Part shown: positions 58,951-64,000 of the stretch, one piece after another | Numbering within the stretch: the stretch's first letter is position 1 | Layout: every line of letters begins with the position of its first letter | Assembly: GCA_040255525.1 (NCBI GenBank) | Contig: JBDZVD010000010.1 | Coordinates: forward strand, 34,574-98,573 | Source of the DNA: Rugosimonospora sp040255525 | Lineage (GTDB): Bacteria; Actinomycetota; Actinomycetes; Mycobacteriales; Micromonosporaceae | Direction of reading: 5' to 3' | DNA: 64,000 nucleotides | Notes under the pieces: model-generated | Databases searched by the model: none | Seen by the model: the letters and a program-made list of their open reading frames with translations, nothing else | What the model was told of the DNA's origin: nothing | Made by a program: the position numbers and the translations under genes

Positions 58951-59664
58951 ATGGCCGAACTTCCCGACCCTCCCGGAGTTCCCCGAGCGGTGCGCGAAGG
59001 GGTCGATGACGGCCGGCCGGTCGCCGTCTTCGACCTCGACGGCACCCTGCTGCGCGGCGACTCGTTCTCCCGTTTCGGCCGGCAGCTGGTCTTCCGCGGC
59101 AGCTTCCGGATCGCGGCCACGCTGCTGGCCGCGCCGCTGCTCGGGCCGCTGCTGCTCCTGCCGCCGACCCGGCGGCTCGCGGCGACCGGCTTCCTGTGGC
59201 TGGCGACGGCGGGCCTGTCCACGGAGCACTTCATGACGCTGGCGGAGCGGTTTGCCGAGGGGCACGCCGGCGAGGCGTCGGGCAACCGGATCGCGGTCGC
59301 GCTGGAGCGGCTGCGCGCCCATCAGGAGGCCGGGGACCGGGTGATCATCGCGACCGCGTGCGCCGAGCCGCTGGCCGTCGCGATCTGCCGGGAGTTGGGG
59401 CTCGGCGACGTGGAGATCGTCGCGGCCCAGTTGCGCTCCGGGCGCTCGGGCATGCGTCCGGTGCGCGGGTGCCGGGGCGTGGAGAAGGTACACCGGTTGC
59501 GGGCGGCGGGGATCCGGGTCCCGGTGGAGTACGCGTACACGGACAGTGCCGTGGACATCCCGCTACTGCTGGCGGCCCGCCACCGGTACCTGGTCGCCCC
59601 CACGCCCGGGCACCACCGCATCATCCTGAACAAGGTCGGGCACGGCTGCATCGTGCTCGGCTGA
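58951..59664 (+). CDS. HAD-superfamily hydrolase (SerB-like, HAD-IB)
   Basis: A protein of about 237 residues. Motif I is AVFDLDGTLLRGDSFSRFGR with both catalytic aspartates. Motif II threonine is in VIIATACAEPLAVA, and the acidic motif IV is in YAYTDSAVDIPLLLAA. A hydrophobic cap segment (RIAATLLAAPLLGPLLLLPP) suggests membrane association. HAD-IB enzymes remove phosphate from small molecules such as phosphoserine or glycerol-type lipids. The start is uncertain: a GACAAT -10 box at 58938-58943 would start transcription at about the ATG at 58951, while the ATG at 58942 lies inside that box. Confidence 0.85.
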   Translation: MAELPDPPGVPRAVREGVDDGRPVAVFDLDGTLLRGDSFSRFGRQLVFRGSFRIAATLLAAPLLGPLLLLPPTRRLAATGFLWLATAGLSTEHFMTLAERFAEGHAGEASGNRIAVALERLRAHQEAGDRVIIATACAEPLAVAICRELGLGDVEIVAAQLRSGRSGMRPVRGCRGVEKVHRLRAAGIRVPVEYAYTDSAVDIPLLLAARHRYLVAPTPGHHRIILNKVGHGCIVLG

Positions 59665-59745
59665 GCAGCCGGAGCCGAACTGTGGTGGAGGCGAGCACAG
59701 TCCACGGCACTGCGGCCGAGCACCCGGCGTACCGGGGCGCGGCGG

Positions 59746-60462
59746 TCAGCGGGCCGAGCGGGTAGCTTCGGGTACCCGGCCGGTCTCGCTGGACGTCGCG
59801 GCCAGCGCCGCGAGTGCCGGCGGGAGCGGCCACAGCACCGCGGACCCGAGCGCCTGGATGCCGACCGCCCCGGCGGCGCCGCCGATCAGGTAGACCGCCC
59901 ACGCGAGCGCAGGAGCGGTGACCCGCTTCCCGGACACCGCGCCGACCAGCGCGGTGACCATCGACGTGGTGACCACGGTCGTCGGCACGCCGGCCACTCC
60001 GACCCGGTGCGCCAGCGCGCCCTGGGTACCCATCGCCGCGGACAGCACGACCAGCAGCGCCAGTGTCGGGTACAGGTCGGGTCGCCGGCCGGCGACGGTC
60101 CAGCCGCCGGCCACCACGGCCGCCAGGCCGGCCTCCAGCAGCAGCCCCAGCCGGTACCCGCGCCGCCAGCTCGTCGCGCGCAGCAGCAGGGCGGTAACCA
60201 GGCCGCCCGCCGCGAACGCGGCCAGTGACCCCACGGCGAGCAGCGGCGAGTTGGGCAGAAGCCGCTGGCGGGTGGCCCACGCGACGGCGCCGATCCCCAG
60301 CAGTACGGTGTTGCCGGTCATGTTGGCCGCGAAGATGTGGCCGAGCCCCAGGTACGCGGCGGCGTCGGCGTAGCCGGCCACCAGGCCGAGCACGTGCACC
60401 GCCCCGGCACGGGGCAGCTTCGGCAGGCGCGGCACCGGCCACGGGCGCGGCATTCCACCCAC
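59746..60462 (-). CDS. DUF1275 (YoaK-like) membrane protein
   Basis: A 238-residue membrane protein with about six helices. It carries the family signature VLGLVAGYADAAAYLGLGHI followed by FAANMTGNTVLLGIG, and the later LVVLSAAMGTQGALAHRVGV and TTVVTTSMVTALVG. The family is widespread and has no established function. It follows the PPC/DUF296 gene by 8 bp, so the two are probably one operon. Confidence 0.88.
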   Translation of the reverse strand: MGGMPRPWPVPRLPKLPRAGAVHVLGLVAGYADAAAYLGLGHIFAANMTGNTVLLGIGAVAWATRQRLLPNSPLLAVGSLAAFAAGGLVTALLLRATSWRRGYRLGLLLEAGLAAVVAGGWTVAGRRPDLYPTLALLVVLSAAMGTQGALAHRVGVAGVPTTVVTTSMVTALVGAVSGKRVTAPALAWAVYLIGGAAGAVGIQALGSAVLWPLPPALAALAATSSETGRVPEATRSAR

Positions 60463-60470
60463 CGCGACGG

Positions 60471-60902
60471 TCAGACAGAGATGAGCGACAGCCCGGTCTC
60501 CGGGTCGTAGCGCCGAGCCAACTCCGGCGCGACCTCAATGACCATCACCTCCAGCGTCGGCCACACCTCGCCGCGCAGCAGGTGGCCGCCGAGGGTGGAT
60601 CCGTCCCGGCGGCCCAGTACCGCGTGCAGGTGCAGCCGGGGCTTGCCGTCGTGCCCGGCCACGTCGCCGACCAATGAGAGCACCTCGACCTGCTCGGTGA
60701 CCGGGATCGGCAGGTAGCGCCGGCTCACCCGGTCGAAGTACCCCAGCTGTCCGCCGCTCAGCCCGCCGACCGCGGTGACCGAGGCCGCCTGAATTCCGTG
60801 CTCCCGCACGGCGGTGGTCACCGTCGCCACCGGATCCTCGCCCTTGTCGCACACGACGACCAGTACCCGGTGCCCGGCATCGTCGATCTCTCTGGTGCGC
60901 AC
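60471..60902 (-). CDS. PPC/DUF296-domain protein
   Basis: A 143-residue protein with the PPC (plants and prokaryotes conserved, DUF296) fold: HRVLVVVCDKGEDPVATVTT, the central GGLSGGQLGYFD loop, and HLHAVLGRRDGSTLGGHLLR followed by GEVWPTLEVMVIE, which includes the clustered histidines of the family. In plants this domain occurs in AT-hook proteins; in bacteria it forms trimers of unknown role. The GTG at 60902 is chosen because GGAGG lies just upstream. It is followed closely by the DUF1275 gene. Confidence 0.85.
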   Translation of the reverse strand: MRTREIDDAGHRVLVVVCDKGEDPVATVTTAVREHGIQAASVTAVGGLSGGQLGYFDRVSRRYLPIPVTEQVEVLSLVGDVAGHDGKPRLHLHAVLGRRDGSTLGGHLLRGEVWPTLEVMVIEVAPELARRYDPETGLSLISV

Positions 60903-61106
60903 GGTGCCTCCTGAAATATCCGTCCGGCCGGTATTGAGTTCGCGGCCCCGGGGTCGACGGGGCACCGGTTGGGTGCCCCGTGCGCATCGAGAGTAATCGT
61001 GAGCCGGGCATCTGGGCTTTCTCAGTGTAACTCTCGCCTTTACGGTTTAAGCGCATGGAACAGGGTAGAAGCCGGCGCTGGGAACGAGTGAAAAGGCGGG
61101 TACCTG

Positions 61107-63224
61107 GTGACGCGCGAGGACGTTCGCAGCGCGGCCGCCGCCGTGGGCGCCGACCCGGTACGGCTGGAGAGCCGGGACAAGGTGACCGGCGCGGCGCGGT
61201 ACGCGTACGAGTACCCGGTACCGGAGGTGCTCTACGCCTGGCCGGTCGCCGCGCCCTTCACGAAGGGCCGGCTGACCCTGGTGAATCCGGACGGGGCGCT
61301 GGCCGCACCCGGCGTACTGGCGGTGCTGTGGCACTCCAACGCGTACCGGCTGCAATCCCGGGAGAACGAGGACCTGTACCTGCTCCAGGAGCCGACGATC
61401 GCGTACCGGGGGCAGTTCATCGCGCTGGTCGTCGCGGACACCATCGAGGCGGCCCGACACGGTGCCGACCTCGTGGTCGTGGAGGCGGACACGCAGCCGC
61501 ACGACGCGGTGCTCACCGACCGGCATCCGGGGCTGTACCGCCCGGTCCGGGTCAACGGCGGCTACCCGCCCGACACGGCGGTCGGCGACTTCGAGGCCGG
61601 CATGGCGGAGGCGGCGGTACGGGTCGACGAGAGGTACTCCACGCCGGCGGAGCACAACAACCCGATGGAGCCGCACGCGAGCATCGCCTGGTGGGACGGC
61701 GACGAGCTGACCGTGTACGACTCGACCCAGTACCCGACCGCGGTCGCGCAGGGGCTGGCCAACCTGTTCGGCATCGATCGGCGGTCGGTGCGGGTACTCG
61801 CCGAGCACATCGGAGGCGGCTTCGGCGTCAAGGGCGGGCATCCCCGCCCGGCCGCCGTGCTGGCCGCGATGGCCGCCCGGCACGTCGGCCACCCGGTGAA
61901 GGTCGCGCTGACCCGCCAGCACCAGTTCGTCAACGTCGGGTACCGCACACCGACGATCCAGCGGGTCCGGCTGGGCGCGGAGGCGACCGGCCGCCTGACG
62001 GCGATCGGCCACGACGCGCTCAGCCAGAGTTCCGAGGTGCTGGAGTTCGCCGAGCAGACCGCGGTGCTGACCCGGTGGATGTACGCCGGACCGCACCGGC
62101 GCACGACGCACAGGCTGGTCCGGCTCGACGTCCCGACGCCGGCTTGGATGCGCGCCCCCGGGGAGACGCCGGGCTCGTTCGCGCTGGAGTCGGCGCTCGA
62201 CGAACTGGCCGTGAGCGGCGGTTGGGATCCGGTGGAACTGCGCATCCGCAACGACGCGGAGCTGGAGCCGGAGCAGGGGCGGCGGTACAGCAGCCGGAAT
62301 CTGGTGGCCTGCCTGCGCGAGGGGGCGCGCCTGTTCGGGTGGGACCGCTGGGACCGCAGGCCGCGCTCGCACCGCGACGGTGACTGGCTGGTCGGTGCCG
62401 GGATGGCCGCATCGAGCCTGCAAGCGCGCTCCCAACCCAGCACGGCCGTCGCCCGCGCGCATCCGGACGGGCATTTCCACATCCTCGTCAACGCGGTGGA
62501 CATCGGCACCGGCGCCCGTACCGCCCTGTGGCAGATCGCGGTGGACGAGCTGGGCGCCGCCCCCGAGCGGGTACGCATCAGCATCGGGGACTCGTCGATC
62601 GGACCGGCCCAGGGTGCCGGCGGCTCACAGGGCACCGCCTCCTGGGGCTGGGCGGTCACCAAGGCCTGCCGCCAGTTGTGCGAGCAGCTCGCGCGGGACC
62701 ACGGCGGATCGGTACCGGCGGACGGGCTCGAGGTACGCGTGGACACGACCGACGACCTCAAGTCACTGCAGCAGTACGGCCGCTACTCGTTCGGGGCGCA
62801 GTTCTGCCAGGTACGGGTGGACGTCGACACCGGCGAGGTACGGGTGGACCGGACGCTCGGGGTGTTCGCGGCGGGGCGGATCGTGAACCCGCGTACCGCG
62901 CGCTCCCAGCTGATCGGTGCGATGACGATGGGGATGTCGATGGCGCTCATGGAAGAGGGCGTGCTGGATCCCCGGTACGGCGCGTACGTCAACCGTGACT
63001 TCGCCGAGTACCACATCGCGGGCTGCGCGGACGTGCGCGCGGTCGAGGCGTACCTGATGGACGAGGAGGACAACCACCTCAACCCGATGGGTGCCAAGGG
63101 GGTGGGTGAGCTCGGCATCGTCGGCGCGGCGGCCGCGGTCGCCAACGCGGTGTACCACGCGACCGGTGTGCGCGTGCGCGATCTGCCGATCCGGCTGGAC
63201 AAGCTGCTCGGCCACCTGGGCTGA
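61107..63224 (+). CDS. Xanthine dehydrogenase-type molybdenum-cofactor subunit, unaccompanied
   Basis: A 705-residue protein of the xanthine dehydrogenase/aldehyde oxidase large-subunit family. The N-terminal hammerhead domain (DKVTGAARYAYEYPVPEVLY) is followed by the molybdopterin-binding region: LAEHIGGGFGVKGGHPRPAA, AGGSQGTASWGWAVTKACRQ and the active-site glutamate in MGAKGVGELGIVGAAAAVAN. These subunits hydroxylate purines, aldehydes or N-heterocycles. The FAD and 2Fe-2S subunits normally encoded alongside are absent on both sides. The GTG start has only a weak GGCGGG site. A TACGGT -10-like box lies at 61041-61046. Confidence 0.88.
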   Translation: MTREDVRSAAAAVGADPVRLESRDKVTGAARYAYEYPVPEVLYAWPVAAPFTKGRLTLVNPDGALAAPGVLAVLWHSNAYRLQSRENEDLYLLQEPTIAYRGQFIALVVADTIEAARHGADLVVVEADTQPHDAVLTDRHPGLYRPVRVNGGYPPDTAVGDFEAGMAEAAVRVDERYSTPAEHNNPMEPHASIAWWDGDELTVYDSTQYPTAVAQGLANLFGIDRRSVRVLAEHIGGGFGVKGGHPRPAAVLAAMAARHVGHPVKVALTRQHQFVNVGYRTPTIQRVRLGAEATGRLTAIGHDALSQSSEVLEFAEQTAVLTRWMYAGPHRRTTHRLVRLDVPTPAWMRAPGETPGSFALESALDELAVSGGWDPVELRIRNDAELEPEQGRRYSSRNLVACLREGARLFGWDRWDRRPRSHRDGDWLVGAGMAASSLQARSQPSTAVARAHPDGHFHILVNAVDIGTGARTALWQIAVDELGAAPERVRISIGDSSIGPAQGAGGSQGTASWGWAVTKACRQLCEQLARDHGGSVPADGLEVRVDTTDDLKSLQQYGRYSFGAQFCQVRVDVDTGEVRVDRTLGVFAAGRIVNPRTARSQLIGAMTMGMSMALMEEGVLDPRYGAYVNRDFAEYHIAGCADVRAVEAYLMDEEDNHLNPMGAKGVGELGIVGAAAAVANAVYHATGVRVRDLPIRLDKLLGHLG

Positions 63225-63238
63225 GCCCGGCGGCTCGC

Positions 63239-63256
63239 CCCCGGCCCGGGCCGGGG
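63239..63256. terminator. Perfect 18-bp GC palindrome after the molybdenum subunit gene
   Basis: CCCCGGCCCGGGCCGGGG reads the same on both strands and lies 15 bp after the stop at 63224. It may help to end transcription, although it has no natural loop and no T run follows. Confidence 0.35.
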
Positions 63257-63284
63257 CCACGGAGACGGCTGGGATCATGGAGGA

Positions 63285-63751
63285 ATGGACGACGAGACCC
63301 CGCCCGGCATGGTGCTTCCCCTGGTGGTACGGCTGGAGAAGGCGGAACCACCGCAGCGCACCGACGCGCTGGAGGCGGCCGCGCGGGCGGTGCTCGCGCT
63401 GCTCGCCGACCCGCGCACAACCGGCGGGGAGTGGTCGGCGGCGGTCCGCCGGTGGGAGGCGGGCCGGATCCGGAAGGTGGTCCGCCGCGCGCGGGGCGCG
63501 GGCTGGTCGCGGGCAAGGCGATGGCTCAGGTCGGGCACGGCGCGCAACTGCTCTGGTGGGCCACCGGCGAGGCGGACCGCGCATGCTGGCTGGCCGGCGG
63601 GCTCGCGCTGTCCGTGCGTACCGCCTCGGGGCCGCAGTGGACCGGGCTGCTCGGCGCCGGCCTGCCCACGGTGCGCGACGGCGGCCTGACCGAGCTGGAA
63701 CCGGGCTCGCTGACCGTGGTGGGTCAGGCCCCGGCGATCCGGCGCGGTTGA
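63285..63751 (+). pseudogene. Peptidyl-tRNA hydrolase (PTH2)-like gene with internal deletion and frameshift
   Basis: The frame from 63285 encodes a plausible N-terminal part: MVLPLVVRLEKAEPPQRTDA followed by LEAAARAVLALLADP and VRRWEAGRIRKVVRRARGAGW. After about 63505 that frame turns into Arg/Ser/Pro-rich nonsense. Good coding resumes in another frame with GLVAGKAMAQVGHGAQLLWW, LAGGLALSVRTASGPQWTGL and VRDGGLTELEPGSLTVVGQA, stopping at 63751. The second part matches the PTH2-like C-terminal pattern (K-A-A-Q-V-G-H). The middle of the family domain is missing between the two parts. One deletion not divisible by three explains both observations. Confidence 0.65.
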
Positions 63752-64000
63752 CCCGGCGGGTACGTCACCGCCCGCGCGGTGCGCGACCGGGCAGCCCGGC
63801 ACGAACCGGTCGCCGGTGTGGTGCGGCGGCGGCCCCGGGCTCGCCGGCGGGGCCGATTGCCCGTGGTGCCGGGGCGGCGGGCGCGATTGCGCGGGGACCC
63901 TCCGGGTATGGGTGGTCGGTGACGGGCGGTCGGTGGTGTCTGCGCCGCTTGGACGTGCCGCCCGCCCGCGGGGCGAGGGGGTACCGGTGGACACGGTCGA
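63752..64000. other. Window end, no feature recognised
   Basis: About 250 bp. Open frames exist on both strands but have Arg/Pro/Gly-rich translations without family resemblance. Nothing can be supported. Confidence 0.3.

Noticed and set aside
61055..62383. A 442-codon frame starting at an ATG upstream of the molybdenum subunit
   Set aside because: It is out of frame with the conserved protein and its translation is Arg/Gly-rich. The ATG may simply lie near the transcription start.
1..64000. Mobile elements, prophage genes, tRNA or rRNA genes
   Set aside because: No transposase, integrase, attachment-site duplication, cloverleaf or rRNA-like sequence was recognised by reading. A tRNA or covariance-model scan could not be run here.

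Overview
The window is very GC-rich, uses GTG and occasionally TTG starts, has strong GGAGG-type ribosome sites, and shows several TANNNT -10 boxes placed so that transcripts would begin at or beside the start codon. Together with the gene families present (paired type IIA topoisomerase genes, NB-ARC/TPR proteins with separate HTH partners, LacI-controlled sugar operons, an ECF sigma factor beside a YciI/DGPF protein, AMIN-like lipoprotein), this points to a soil or plant-associated actinomycete. The frequent GTACC/GTACG spelling would suit Micromonosporaceae, but that placement is inference.

Layout. 1-4.9 kb: the end of a membrane protein, an MFS exporter, a SAM methyltransferase, and a DHA2-type drug exporter divergent from an ArsR-like regulator across a 24-bp palindrome. 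5.2-12.4 kb: a three-gene island of an HTH protein with MgtE_N-like helical repeats followed by two membrane-anchored NB-ARC/TPR ATPases; its function is unknown and it is the best candidate here for an undescribed system. 12.4-18.7 kb: a Rieske/DUF2231 protein and parE-parC, ending in 10-bp periodic repeats and a perfect 14-bp hairpin. 18.7-29.98 kb: a secreted PL3 pectate lyase, an M48 membrane protease, a GT87 transferase, a GH65 enzyme, a D-2-hydroxyacid dehydrogenase, an AMIN-like lipoprotein, an AsnC relic, and a DHA2 exporter divergent from a TetR regulator over three copies of one operator.

30.2-42.7 kb: a 1431-residue secreted multidomain beta-helix glucanase (GH87-like), a small unknown protein, a YciI/DGPF protein with an ECF42-like sigma factor, and a complete beta-glucoside operon (binding lipoprotein, two permeases, GH1 beta-glucosidase) with a recognisable promoter, LacI-type operators and an unusual duplicated 5' leader. 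42.7-49 kb: a GNAT/barrel fusion, a lactate permease, an FtsX-type permease without an adjacent ATPase, and a LacI regulator.

49-58.9 kb is a second polysaccharide locus, probably for pectin or a related acidic polysaccharide. A leftward operon (two Gfo/Idh/MocA oxidoreductases, a cupin, a PL1 pectate lyase) diverges from a rightward one (LacI regulator, sugar-binding lipoprotein, two permeases, a DUF624-like protein). Two mirror-image copies of one 14-bp operator sit at the two ends of the shared control region. The regulator and binding protein lie in one uninterrupted reading frame. 58.9-64 kb: a HAD phosphatase, a DUF1275 protein with a PPC/DUF296 protein, a solitary xanthine-dehydrogenase-type molybdenum subunit, and a peptidyl-tRNA hydrolase-like pseudogene with an internal deletion.

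No tRNA, rRNA, transposase, phage gene or CRISPR array was seen. In ecological terms the window encodes a plant-polymer diet: secreted PL1, PL3 and GH87-like enzymes, two ABC oligosaccharide importers, and intracellular GH1, GH65 and oxidoreductase steps.
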